Origin: Berberis thunbergii
Taxonomy: Eukaryota > Streptophyta > Magnoliopsida > Ranunculales > Berberidaceae
Assembly (NCBI GenBank): GCA_003290165.1
Contig: QNQO01002040.1
Location: 1 to 64,000 of the forward strand
Length of the DNA: 64,000 bases
Direction: 5' to 3'
This document shows, piece by piece, positions 12,130-21,907 of this stretch. The notes below the pieces were generated by a model. The model searched no databases and had not been told where the DNA came from. It worked only from the letters and a program-made list of their open reading frames with translations. The translations under genes and the position numbers were made by a program. Each line of letters begins with the position of its first letter. Position 1 is the stretch's first letter.

Positions 12130-12569
12130 AACCTTAGAATTTGCGCAACTGCTGCTCCACTGGGTTTGGCTTAGAAAGTGAATATTCATCATGTTGAATG
12201 CGTGGAACCTCGTATGTTCCTCCTCTTCCAACATATCCAGGTATCTATCAGAGGATAACAAAAAATTGGACAAGTCATGCGAGGAGTAATCAAGAATAAC
12301 AGGAATCAAGATCAAGGAGAAATGCTGGTTATTGAATATATATTAAAAGATACAACTATATGAATTTCTTGGTGCATAGAAAAATATTCATGTACCTTTC
12401 TGATCTTAGGGCTGGTAGGAGGGAACTTTTTGACAGGAGGCCAATCCAGAGAAGAATCACTGTAATTAGTTTGATTGGGACTCCACCCATTTACTTGACT
12501 TGTACTTATTCTGTTAAACTCTTCAATCTTTATTTGAACAGCTGGTTTCAACACCTCCGCCTCACTCAT
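12130..12569 (-). pseudogene. Unidentified captured exon pair in CACTA-1
   Basis: Two minus-strand blocks look coding. The first (12569-about 12395) reads VLKPAVQIKIEEFNRI then a Ser/Pro-rich stretch ending PPTSPKIRK. The second (about 12245-12135) reads GYVGRGGTYEVPRIQH then a Lys/Pro-rich end. Between them lie plausible splice sites. I do not recognise the protein. Orientation matches the other captured fragments, so it is probably a host gene piece. Confidence 0.45.
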
Positions 12570-13604
12570 AGCATTTAATGATTTCTACATGAATTTCAGA
12601 CACGGATAACAATAAATGGGAATTGGAATCACAATGTTTGTTAAAAAAATAATAATAATAAAAGGAATACACAAATGCTTCATGAAAATACCTTCCTGAA
12701 AAGAAGTTTTTCTCTTTGTAGCGACACCTAGTAATCTCTATGGTATGGTATAGTTTCCGTAACCAAACTGGATCACATAGAAGGCATTAAGACCGTATAA
12801 TATTTGAGAAGTTAGGAAGACAAAGGAAAAGGAAAAAACAGAAAACATGTAGACAATACTGAACCTCCAAGGACATAAGTAGACTACAATTAATAACCAA
12901 ATGTTGATTGACAAGAAGTAGTAAACTAATGAATACATATTAAAATCCATTGACTATACTTGTGTCTCTTGTATACCACTTTTACAAACCACGACGTCCA
13001 GTTATGTAATACACATTTGTTTGTGCTAAGAATAAGGAGAATCTTCTCAGTGCAAGGGCGATTAACCGCAACTCTGTTTTCGTGTTAGACTTGAAACATG
13101 AAATCACCAATTACAGGTCAAAATGTCGTGAGCCTCACAATTATTACCATAAGAGGTTTAAATCATTGGGATTAAATTGTATTCTCTTGTCAAGTTACAG
13201 CCCCGTCCCACTGATTCAATCTAGGGCATTTGTTGGTAAAATATGTGTTAGTTTACATCCACATTCATTTTCGCTAGTTACTCTGTTGTGTGTAGACAAA
13301 ACCGCACACAAATATCTAGATTCCCACTATTAACTACCAATAAATAAACCTCCATAATATATGCCACTAAATTGCAATGCCATCACTTAGGCCCACTATA
13401 ATTATGAAACAAACAGTTCATTTGAATGGGGAAAATTGCCAAAAGAAGATACAAAACTGATGTTTTTTCTTTTACCTTAATTGTATCTAGAGAAAACTCG
13501 TTGAGCTGCTGCAATGGTTAAGCTCAGAACAAACTCAGTGAAACAGTTTAAACAACAGCAAGTTGAGAGGAAATACTAAATCCAATCCTGAATGGATGAA
13601 CGGA
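12570..13604. other. CACTA-1 interior, no gene recognised
   Basis: No supported coding signal. Short frames on both strands lack conserved motifs. It may hold the 3' flank of the captured TOM40 piece and the upstream part of the unidentified fragment. Confidence 0.45.
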
Positions 13605-14030
13605 TTACTCTCCTACAGTCAGTCCGAACCCAAATTTGTAGTCATTCTTTTGATGATCAATCTGCAACCAAACAAGTCACTGTAAAATTAAAAGCTTTAA
13701 ACTGACTAATCACAGATATAGGTAACTAAATTTCAAAAATAGTTTTGCCATGAGACTTGCATCATTGTAAAGAAGTAGCTTTAAACAGGCCATGTTTCTG
13801 GGCACCCACGCCGCATTTCACAAAACAAGAATAAAGGATACAAGTACTTCTCTCATAAGAAAAAAAACTGTTTTGGAATTAATGATACCCTTAGGAACCA
13901 CATAAACCAGAAGCAAGAAAAGACAGGAATTACCTCAGCAGATAGAATAAAATTGAGACCCATATTCAGCCGCTCTTCTAGAAAAGCTGCTACAACGCCA
14001 TTAGAATCAATCTTCCCACGTAGACGACAC
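13605..14030 (-). pseudogene. TOM40: Captured fragment: TOM40 mitochondrial import channel, last two exons
   Basis: Exon at 14030-13934 reads [20 protein letters not shown] then [12 protein letters not shown], with an AG acceptor and a GT donor. The final exon at 13661-13605 reads IDHQKNDYKFGFGLTVGE followed by a stop. These are the C-terminal beta-barrel strands of the outer-membrane protein-import pore. Only about 50 codons are present, far below the roughly 300 of the family, so it cannot make a pore. It sits between the E2 and the unidentified fragment, same strand. Confidence 0.8.
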
Positions 14031-14031
14031 T

Positions 14032-14173
14032 GCCAAGAGCACAAACATCAGTCCCATAACCATAAAATCAATTTGTGAAACCATCATTGTGTTTACCAAC
14101 CAGCCAAGAGCACAAACATCAATCCCATAACCATAAAATCAATTCGTGAAACCATCATTGTGTTTACCAACCC
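14032..14173. repeat. Tandem duplication, period about 71 bp
   Basis: Two nearly identical units (14032-14102 and 14103-14173), each starting CCAAGAGCACAAACATCA and ending near GTTTACCAAC. It lies directly upstream of the TOM40 exon acceptor, in what was an intron. Confidence 0.9.
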
Positions 14174-14951
14174 ACGCTTCCTCTCACACAAGGCAAGCGA
14201 TGTAAGGAATTGAGGTGTCTTCCACATACTACTTGGGTAAGAGAACACAAAATACCTCCAAGTCCACTAGAAACTCGACAAATCATATTGCATTTTAATT
14301 GCCACTTTCCACGAGAAGACAAGACCTACAAGCGAAATTGAGGTTGACAATGACGTTCAACCAAACTTTTTCTCTCAAAATAATATTCTATTATGTGAAT
14401 GGGCGGGACAAGGAATATATTTCACCACTAAAACAAAATAAAATGGGCATCTTTACAAGTGTTTTTTTTCCCTCTAACTTGCCCTTTTCTTTTTACCCTG
14501 TTTTCAAGGAATTTTTGTCTGAAACAGATCGCCTAAATGAAAGTAATTTAAACACCACCAAATGCAAACAAGAGAGTGCATAAAAGTGAATGATTCTCTT
14601 ATAATAACTTTAAAACATGTTTATAGTATAAACCTTGATACACTATTATAGTATGCCCAACCCATTACTCTATACCAACACTCCAAGCATGTTTGCATCA
14701 GTATTTAAGACAAATGTCAAGCATTGTAAAACACCAATCCTAAAACATCAGTTTACTAGATCTGAAACATATAAAATCCATTGTCAATCAACATTTCAAA
14801 GACATTTACTAGATCTGAAACATATAAAATCCATTGTCAGGAACTGAACATGACCACTGAACTACAGCCCGTGTAAAAAAAACATATTTAATTATTTGAC
14901 GAAAATTTAACAATCTTATTCAAAGAAGACAATGATCTAGTTTATTATTTA
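14174..14951. other. CACTA-1 interior with a short split repeat
   Basis: No gene seen. It contains a 35-bp direct repeat (14752-14786 and 14804-14838, starting TTTACTAGATCTGAAAC) separated by 17 bp. Confidence 0.6.
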
Positions 14952-15941
14952 CCAAACATGGGGCTCCAGGTTTGATTGATAACATCCAAACAAACAGAGC
15001 CTGACCTGAAATTTGAAACCCAATGAAACATTTTCAGTTATAACATTTCTCCTTACGTAGATAGACAACTCACAACCACTTGAAAATTAACTCAAAACCG
15101 AAACACGGCGTTTTAAGATTCAATAGGCTTACATCTCATCAACATTTGGGTGGTAGATCTTATTAACAAATCCAATTGATGGAGATTTGTAGGGATAAGC
15201 ATCAGGGAGCTCTACGTACCCTTATCCTCCATACCCCTCCATGATAAGGAAACCCACATCCAACCACATCCAACCCACAAGCAAAATGGACATTGAAGAA
15301 ATGAAGTAAACAACTAGTCTACAGGTGATGCCACCATACAGAAAGACCATGTTATCATGGACTCAAATGCACAAAACCATTAGATTAAAAATGAGGTTCT
15401 AGTATTCTACAAGACTTTAACATACTTTGAAATTTCAAGAAATCAATCTAATTGAAAAGTCCATAACTTTGCCCCCACCAGTACAGAAAAGCATCCAATA
15501 GTGATCAACATGATTGAATCAAAACATCAAATACCCACAAAGCTTTGAACATCTACTCAAGATCAACATGATTAATTGACACAAAACTTTAAAAACAACA
15601 ACTACCCATTACTCAAGACTAAAACACATAAAAAAATATCAGATTTTTACTAAGAACGAACCAAAGATGAAACATAAAATCAAAAGTTTTGATGATTTAC
15701 TGTCACTAGGTCCATGGAAATCTACATAGAACTCTTGCATGCCATCGTTGATCATCTCCACCTTGTAGTCACTCATCATCCTAAATGATTGAACAAAAAG
15801 GGTTAAAAAAACTCAGTCTTTAAAACACTAAAAAAGACATCAAATACACACAATTAGAGAAGAAAAAGAAATGGATATTAGAGAAATTAGACTTTACAGT
15901 TTCATCAAATCCATCTCTCGATGTTTGCTTGGAGAAGACAT
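14952..15941 (-). pseudogene. Captured fragment: E2 ubiquitin-conjugating enzyme (UBE2H / plant UBC4-5-6 type), exons 1-4
   Basis: Minus-strand exons: 15941-15898 starting with ATG (MSSPSKHREMDLMK), 15780-15701 ([20 protein letters not shown]), about 15250-15132 ([20 protein letters not shown]) and about 15004-14952 (SGSVCLDVINQTWSPM). The last holds the catalytic Cys of the UBC fold, which accepts ubiquitin from E1. Exon 3 carries a small insertion near 15216 (about 4 bases) that shifts the frame, and the C-terminal exons are missing, so it is a fragment. It is the first captured piece on the transcribed strand and keeps its own start codon and upstream sequence, so it may supply the promoter for a chimeric CACTA transcript. 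Confidence 0.85.
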
Positions 15942-16205
15942 GATTTCTCTTCTCAGTGTTTGCGCTCTCTCTTTCGGTGGTGCTGTTAGACGATAGAGAA
16001 AAAGGTGAGAAAAGAATAGAGGAGAAAGGGAGCTGCAAGGCGAAAACCCTAGTTTTTCCCCAATTTTTTCGCCAAATCTGATCTCCTCTCCACTGTGTTT
16101 TCCCCCAAATGCTTTCGCCAAAGCGCAGTCTCCTCTCCCCTCCCATGTCTGTTTTCCCCAAAATTTTCCACCAAAGCGCGAAACTGTTCCCTCCAATCAA
16201 AGCGC
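15942..16205 (-). promoter_or_regulatory. Probable captured E2 promoter / 5' leader
   Basis: Sequence just upstream of the E2 start codon, CT/GA-rich, ending at the right subterminal repeats. Open frames on both strands here are low-complexity. A promoter role is inferred only from position and the retained start codon. Confidence 0.35.
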
Positions 16206-16397
16206 GAAACTATAGAAAATAGCTACGATTTTAAACCGTGGGCAGCTATAGCCACAGTTTTAAACCGTTGCAACTTTTTTGGTGTATTGGTTTTAGCCAT
16301 GGTTTTAAACCGTTGGCCGTGATAGCCACGGTTTTTAGCCATGACAATTAAACCAACGGTTTAGAGCCGTGGCCACCTCCCTGTAGCTAAATTGGCC
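16206..16397. repeat. CACTA-1 right subterminal repeat region
   Basis: Repeats of TTTTAAACCGTTGC / AGCCACGGTTTT in both orientations, the mirror of the left end. Confidence 0.8.
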
Positions 16398-16413
16398 TTT
16401 TGGTGTAGTGTTT

Positions 16414-16486
16414 GTATATCTAGATTTTTACTGCTACGTGACAAACTAAGTGTAGTTAATGGTTCTACACTTAGTTTGCGGGGGAA
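16414..16486 (+). pseudogene. Copia pol C-terminal tail and polypurine tract
   Basis: Continuation of the RNase H end beyond CACTA-1: SRFLLLRDKLSVVNG then STLSLRGNVK, the usual C-terminal signature of copia polyproteins, followed by the purine tract GCGGGGGAA directly before the LTR. It fits in frame with the part ending at 9230 once the CACTA and one target-site copy are removed. Confidence 0.8.
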
Positions 16487-16674
16487 TGTTAAGCATACAC
16501 AGTCAGTTAGACATTCTGTTAGCTAGTCTATTAGATTAAAGTTTGTATAGCTGTCATTCTGTTTTGACAGTCATTTATGTTTCATAGAGGTCTATATAAA
16601 GCAATCTAAGAAGATCATTCGATAGTATGAAATGATAGAAATTCTTATTACATAATCTGTCTTAGAGTCTAACA
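16487..16674 (+). repeat. Copia 3' LTR (188 bp)
   Basis: Begins TGTTAAGCATACAC right after the polypurine tract and ends GAGTCTAACA, with TGTTA/TAACA terminal inverted repeats. A TATATAAAG box lies near 16602. No 5' partner is present in the window. Confidence 0.8.
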
Positions 16675-16757
16675 AACTTGAACAATGGTTGAAACCTGAT
16701 GGCGGTGAAGAGAACTATAAGATTCAACATATTTCAAACATTAGGTTCATGCTAAGT
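16675..16757 (+). pseudogene. NLR copy A, C-terminal tail
   Basis: Directly after the copia LTR the sequence reads LEQWLKPDGGEENYKIQH and ends with TAG at 16755-16757. The -YKIQH- ending resembles the last residues of RPP13/RPP8-class CC-NLRs. This is the only place in the window where the NLR C-terminus is seen; copies B and C are cut before it. Confidence 0.55.
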
Positions 16758-17121
16758 TCAGTTGTTAGATAGAAATTTGAAGAGTCACCCATGAATAGAA
16801 ATCGTTGCCAGCCCACCACTAGTTAGTACTTTGAGTGTTCTCTTTTTATGAATGTGTAATAAGGTGGCTGATTGTCACACTATTGTATGCTTTCCATCTA
16901 GACTTGAGTGATTTCGTTGTTGTTTTTACTTTACTTTTGGTGTTTGTATTGAATTTTGTACTCCGAATCTGGCAACATTTTTTTTTCCTCTTGTCCTCTA
17001 TGATGTATTAAATGTTTTCAAATCATCCTTAGTACTTACTCCTTATTACTCAGCTAAAAGTGTATGCATTTCAAATCAAGAACCTGAAGCCTGCCTTTAA
17101 TTACAATGAGTTTTTCGCATT
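16758..17121. other. NLR 3' flank with a dispersed repeat
   Basis: No gene seen. Positions about 16809-16912 (GAGTGTTCTCTTT...ACTTGAGTGATT) recur at about 19052-19142 with a few differences and a 4-bp GGCT expansion. Confidence 0.6.
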
Positions 17122-18130
17122 AGATATGTGACCATCTACTTTGTGTCACCGCTAAAATCAATTAATTGATCATTCCTTAAATTATCGGCTTAATACGATT
17201 TCATCGTTCACGCTCAAATTCCTACAAAGACATGAAAATGAAATAATTAGAATAAAATATACTAATCGAAACACTAACATATATGAATTATGGGATATAT
17301 TATGTAATAATCACGTGAATATCAAATACCCCAAACCTATATTTTGCTAGTCCTCGAGCAAAACAATAAAAATAAAATTCTAATTCACTTTCGTAGGAAT
17401 CATCAGTTGCACTTACCTTAACTGTGCAATAAGGCTTTAAACCGCTAGATTACCTCTAGTGGACGAGTTATAGTCTCGTGAGGGTTTCCATAAATGTTAC
17501 CCACAAACATTATGACTCAATAAATTTTCAAAACATGGTAACTTGGTCACTCGATCTATTATCCTTAGAGTAATAATCTAATTGCCAAAAATTTCATAAA
17601 ACAATTAACATTGTCAGAATAATATATCAACGAGTCTAACAACGATTTAATAGTACCCAAAGGTTAAATAAATTTCATCAATTATTCTCAACTCGAAGTG
17701 TGTGTGTGCATAGCCTTATCAACATAACTTTTTTTCCCAGTAAATATACAACTAGATAACCTTTGGATAATATGCTTCAACTACAAATCTCTCTTATCAC
17801 TCAAAATGAATCACTCAGAGATTGGTTAGTTATCACTCAGTTTATATGTAAGAAAGAGAATAAATTATGGAAACACAAATATCTCACATATAATATCATG
17901 AAAAAAAAACTTTTAAAAGAATGAAATGAATATGATCTCATGGACAGGAATATCGATTACTTTGAGAATGTTGAATCATATGTCATAGTTCTTGTCTATC
18001 TAATCTCCAAATCTATGAACCAGACCTTTACTTAAGATCAATTATGTCTTTATTAGATTGTAATGAGGCTAAGATTTTGGCTAAGATTAGGTTATAACAG
18101 CTAGCTAAGTACCTAAAATATTTGGTAGCT
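17122..18130 (-). mobile_element. Athila-like element remnant (LTR end plus adjoining internal region)
   Basis: 17122-17324 matches the outer end of the 39154-40983 LTR and ends GTGAATATCA. 17325 onward starts with a polypurine tract on the minus strand (TTTGGGG type) and matches 32815-33590. This is therefore the 3' side of a second copy of the same family, in minus orientation, with everything else lost. No coding sequence. Confidence 0.75.
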
Positions 18131-18629
18131 TTGAATTAACAATCATAATATAATATTTTTTTGTTCTTTACAGCTTAGCTTAGCATAGGATTGATTAAGA
18201 GTTTAAACCTTTCCTTATGTCAATGAGCAAGAGCTGATTGTGATGTAAAACCGCGAGTTTAGTTTGAAAGAAAAATCATATGGTAAATTTCAAGAACCTT
18301 GATTATTTGACTGATAGGTTGGCATAGAATTTCCTATGATAAAGGTAGTTCGAATTGTGTGCATTAAGGAGATAAGGTAGTTTTGAACTTTCAGATGATA
18401 AAAGCGATGTCTACTAATAGTAGCCAAGACTTGAAAACCGAAGATGTGGATATCAGGTTACCACATAAGCTAGTTTAACTTATTCTTTCTGTTTGATTGT
18501 ATCAGAAATATCAAAACACTGCATAGGTTTGGCATCATTCCTGCCTTAACTTGTTACCAAAAACTCTCTACTATTTGAGACCATGTTAACTTATTCGATA
18601 CTCATCAATAGAATCAAGTAATGAAATAA
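18131..18629. other. Non-coding, nothing recognised
   Basis: AT-rich sequence without supported genes. Confidence 0.4.
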
Positions 18630-18638
18630 CATCTAGAT

Positions 18639-18810
18639 GCCAATGGTATGACAACTCAATGGTTAGAGTTTGACGGATGGTACTGTTAGGTCATGAGTTT
18701 AAATCCAACCAGTGACAAGTTTATCATTTTATGGTGTGTTAACCACTTCTGATTTTTGATAAGTTATGAGATTTTGAAAACCAACTCACCTTTAAAAAAA
18801 AAAAAAAAAA
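18639..18810 (+). mobile_element. tRNA-derived SINE
   Basis: The head resembles a tRNA gene with Pol III boxes: A-box-like ACTCAATGGTTAGAGT (near 18653) and B-box-like GAGTTTAAATCC (near 18695). An unrelated body follows, with a 17-A tail at 18794-18810. Flanking near-identical 9-mers CATCTAGAT (18630-18638) and CATCTAAAT (18813-18821) look like a target-site duplication with one mismatch. This supports retroposition rather than a tRNA gene. Confidence 0.6.
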
Positions 18811-18821
18811 CCCATCTAAAT

Positions 18822-19514
18822 CACAGTTGGGCCTGACTCTCTAGAAAAATTGTCTATAAAAACTGCAGCTGCTACACTGACCACCACTATTTGTCAGACT
18901 CAAAAGACCCCACTCTTTGATATCCTTCACTTCCCTTATAAGGTTTTTATTCACTAGAGACCATAGACTTACTAGGTTTCCCTTCAAAGTGAGATGCAAG
19001 ACTAATTACACCCATTTTTGACATAAATGAAGTTTTTCAAGAAGATCAATTACTTTTGAGTGTTCTCTTTTCATGAATGTGTAATAAGGTGGCTGGCTGA
19101 TTGTCACACTGTTGTATGCTTTCCGTCCAGACTTGAGTGATTACAAAAACAGTTGTTGCCCTCTAAAGCAACGAGACTACAAAATACACACTTGTCCTTC
19201 AAGTAATTTCCTTGGGGACTCTGCGCCCTAGCCTATAGTTGCCTACTCCCCTTTGATTTAGTTAAAACTTGAAATATTGTGGATGGTGTAATTCAAAGAG
19301 TTCTAGTTACCCTAAGTCTCAACACCTACACCGGGGATTAGAGGATCTCCATCTCCAAGGATTTCATTGTCAATTATAGCATTTAATCGATCGAGAAATT
19401 TGTATTGAATTGAGAAAATTTTACTGTAAGTATTATAGCTCTCACCTTAGATGCGTGGTTTTTACGTATGCTAATTGTATTTCTCTTATACTGTCTCATG
19501 AACATGTAAGGCAG
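18822..19514. other. Upstream region of the serpin relic
   Basis: Contains the second copy of the dispersed repeat (about 19052-19142). Sequence from about 19455 resembles the 5' flank of the other serpins (CTGTCTCATGAACAT against CTGTTTCATGAATAT). No other gene is seen. Confidence 0.5.
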
Positions 19515-19757
19515 AACACCCATTTTGGTTTCAAAATAGCGGAAAGAATCTGATTGGAAAAGGTCCAGGAGGGTTTGATTTCTTTATCCTCCCAAATAGC
19601 AGTCCTAGTTTAAATTTGATTGTTGTTGGATTATCTGGCAGACATTTGATGAATTTCTCTTTCTTAAATATGAAAATGTTAATGGCCTCAATTAGGCTCT
19701 TTACCACTCATTACACTCATGTGGCCTCATGGGCATAGAATGCCTGATCTAATCCTT
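19515..19757 (+). pseudogene. Fourth serpin: ancient exon-1 relic
   Basis: Collinear with serpin exon 1 but much more diverged. Matching pieces include CATTTTGGTTTCAAAATAGC, GGAAAGAATCTGATTGGA, a segment like GATTGTTGTTGGATT, then CTCTTTCTTAAATATG and CATGTGGCCTCATGGGCA. It has multiple stops and indels and no exon 2. It stops at 19757, where the gypsy gag-protease relic starts. It shows that serpins existed here before the three-copy duplication. Confidence 0.7.
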
Positions 19758-20820
19758 TCATCGTTGCATAGTGGCATTAGCGTGCAGCTGGCTGGTCTCC
19801 TTTGATTATTTTGATGCCGTCATCGGTATGGTACTTCAAGCATTGATGCATGGTGGAGGATACTGTGCCTATTTCGTGTATCCAAGACATTCCGAGAAGC
19901 ATGTTGTATGCGGATGGGGCGTCGACAAAAAGGAAATATGTCAACAAGACTCGTTGTCTTCCTGTTTCTCCTGCTTCAATCAACAGTTGGATCATTCCGA
20001 GCAGATGACATTGTTCTCCGCTGAAATCTACCATAGGGTGATTGCTAGGCGAGAGCTTTTCATCGGTGAAATATAAAAGGTTGGTCGAGCTGCCTGTGTC
20101 GACCAGGACTCTTTTAATCTCCCACCTGGCTATCAGTACCGAAATTACCAGAGCGTCATTATGAGAAAATTGACTCTCCGTGTGTCTTCGTTGGAGAATG
20201 TCAAAGTTCGTTGTGTCGTTCTGGAACGTTTTGCGGAAGGCCCTGGGTATCTAATCTTTGTTTGTAAATCCCGAATTGATCATTTTCGATACTGATTGGA
20301 CAACTTCTTCTCTCCGATTACGCCATGTAAGACGTGTATCAACTCCCATGATTGCTCATATGACCTGGCTTTTCCTTCTTTCCGCCTAATAAACTCTCAG
20401 AGTCATCCTTTTTTGATTGGAAACTCGATCTCGTCCTTTAAGTTGAAACATTTCTCGATGTCGTGCCCATGATCCTCGTGGAAAGAACAATATCTTCTTT
20501 TACTTCGCCTGTCTGGATCTCCTTTCATTTTAGGTGGCCACTTAACGTCCTCCCACTTCGCTATAGTTTTGAGGACCTCAGCTTGACTTTCTTTCAAAGC
20601 CGTGAACGCTTTGTTTGACGATCCGGGTTGCAACCCTCCAAGTTTTTTTTGGTAGAACTTGGGCATGCCACTGGTTCGATGTCTTTTCGATTGGCTACTT
20701 TTCCTTGAGACCTGTCGTATCTCCGTCCTTCTCTCTTTTCCCAATCGGCTGGAGCGTGTCTCTTCTCTGATTCGTTATCCCTTCTGGAAGCCACCATCTC
20801 CTCAAGGGTGATGTGTTTTT
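19758..20820 (-). mobile_element. Tat/Ogre-like gag-protease relic, left half, unit copy B
   Basis: Minus-strand protease segment at 20034-19777 (VDAPSAYNMLLGMSWIHEI, HQCLKYHTDDG) preceded by a gag tail at 20744-20403. That tail has the HxDHGHDxxxC motif seen in Tat/Ogre gag (YCSFHEDHGHDIEKC) and AFTALKESQAEVLKTIAKW. It matches copy A positions about 586-1678 and stops where copy C's piece starts. Interrupted by stops. Confidence 0.8.
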
Positions 20821-21019
20821 GGATACACCATTTAATAAAAACGTTGGGCTATGAAGAATAAACCAATGTTGTACACCATTAATTTTTCTTCCTTCGAAAT
20901 TCTTCATATTTTTTTTCGAAGCATCAATGTTTTTTTTTGACATGCTTTCCCCTTCTGCACAATAAAACATTTCAGTCCCGAGGATTCATGGAATATTTAG
21001 TTTCAGCTCTTTTTATTGG
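20821..21019. repeat. Athila-like internal fragment
   Basis: Matches 33624-33830 (starts ATACACCATTTAATAAA), an internal, non-coding part of the Athila-like element. It is joined directly to the gag relic on the left and the unit spacer on the right, so it marks an old insertion later deleted. Confidence 0.75.
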
Positions 21020-21325
21020 CCTAGTTTTAAGATAATTGATCCTCGTGATGGACGATCTTTGTCATGTGTACGACTGTGACATCAATCTTATTTGATGTAT
21101 CATTAGTAAGAATGGTTCAATATACATACCAGTTACAAAAACAGATTGAGAAAGCCCACTTCCACTAAGCTTGACTCTGCCACAATGCCACTTTCACCTT
21201 CCAAAACAAGACTACCATCAGGATGCATGAAATTATAAAGTTTAACAGCCGGAATGACTGATCTATGCAATCAGAAGATTTAATTAACAACCTATCAATC
21301 CAAAGCACATTTCAATCATGACTAA
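21020..21325. repeat. Unit spacer, copy B, left of the CRM-like insertion
   Basis: Matches 42401-42705 of copy C. The match resumes at 26868 after the retrotransposon, so this spacer was continuous before insertion. No gene. Confidence 0.8.
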
Positions 21326-21907
21326 TGATACCGGGATCGGTATAATTAATGTGAGTATCTCAAAGAGACACTCAAATATGAAATACACTCACCACTCAAA
21401 TAAACCAAGGGATACAGAGACACCACCCAAGGAAAATTTACTGAGAAAAAAAGTAACAACTCACCACTACTGGAATCCAACCCAAGGGGTAAGAGTTTAG
21501 AAGGAAGTTCTCAAAAGAACAAATGATTTTAACTCTGCAATCTGCTCTTACATTCTCCACAAAGGAGCTTATATAGAATACTTGGGACATCCCCCCAAGC
21601 CTAGGTAATAAGACTCAACTCATAAAAACTTGTCTGAATACAATATAACTCTTAGAAAACAGAAATGGACAGAAACAAGAGGAGAAATTTATGAGACCGG
21701 ATTGAAATTGCCAACCTGAGCACCTTGTAGTAAAAGAGGCATAACTTTTTCTAGAGAACTCCAAATGATGCAAGGTTTGATACATTGGAAACTAGAGAGA
21801 TGGAACTTTCCAATGATGTATGACAATCACTTAAGGGCACCCTGGATCGTTCCAGATATGGCTTAGAATTCGGCTCTATGATGTCCTCTGGATTCGGCCC
21901 TGTATCA
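21326..21907 (-). repeat. 3' LTR of the CRM-like element
   Basis: Begins TGATACCGGGATCGG and ends CCCTGTATCA on the plus strand, giving TGATAC/GTATCA terminal inverted repeats. The pol stop codon lies within it at 21751-21753. Confidence 0.92.

Larger units (their letters stand above)
9231..16410. mobile_element. CACTA-1: non-autonomous CACTA (EnSpm-type) element with captured gene fragments
   Basis: Perfect 13-bp terminal inverted repeats: CACTACACCAAAA at 9231-9243 and TTTTGGTGTAGTG at 16398-16410. Flanking 3-mers are TTG and TTT, a 3-bp target duplication with one mismatch. Both ends carry many copies of short motifs around AACCGTGGC / GCAACGG, typical subterminal transposase-binding repeats. 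No TNP2/TNPA transposase frame is seen, so it is non-autonomous. The interior holds exons of at least three host genes with introns, all on the minus strand: an E2 enzyme, TOM40 and a metal tolerance protein, plus one unidentified piece. Length 7,180 bp. Confidence 0.9.
6583..16674 (+). mobile_element. Ty1/copia retrotransposon, 5'-truncated, split by CACTA-1
   Basis: Copia element in the order gag zinc knuckle, protease, integrase, reverse transcriptase, RNase H, 3' LTR. It has no 5' LTR: it starts abruptly inside gag at 6583, within the NLR coding region. CACTA-1 (9231-16410) interrupts the pol C-terminus. The pol tail, a G-rich polypurine tract (about 16478-16486) and a 188-bp 3' LTR follow the CACTA. 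A deletion joins integrase to mid-RT near 8145-8165. Frameshifts near 7100, 7640 and 7850 and a stop at 8735 show it is dead. Confidence 0.88.

Noticed and set aside
18653..18710. Possible tRNA gene
   Set aside because: No cloverleaf could be formed by eye, and the poly(A) tail with flanking repeats fits a SINE.
21020..21325. Conserved spacer as a coding exon
   Set aside because: Although conserved between copies B and C, it has no open frame shared by both and no splice structure.
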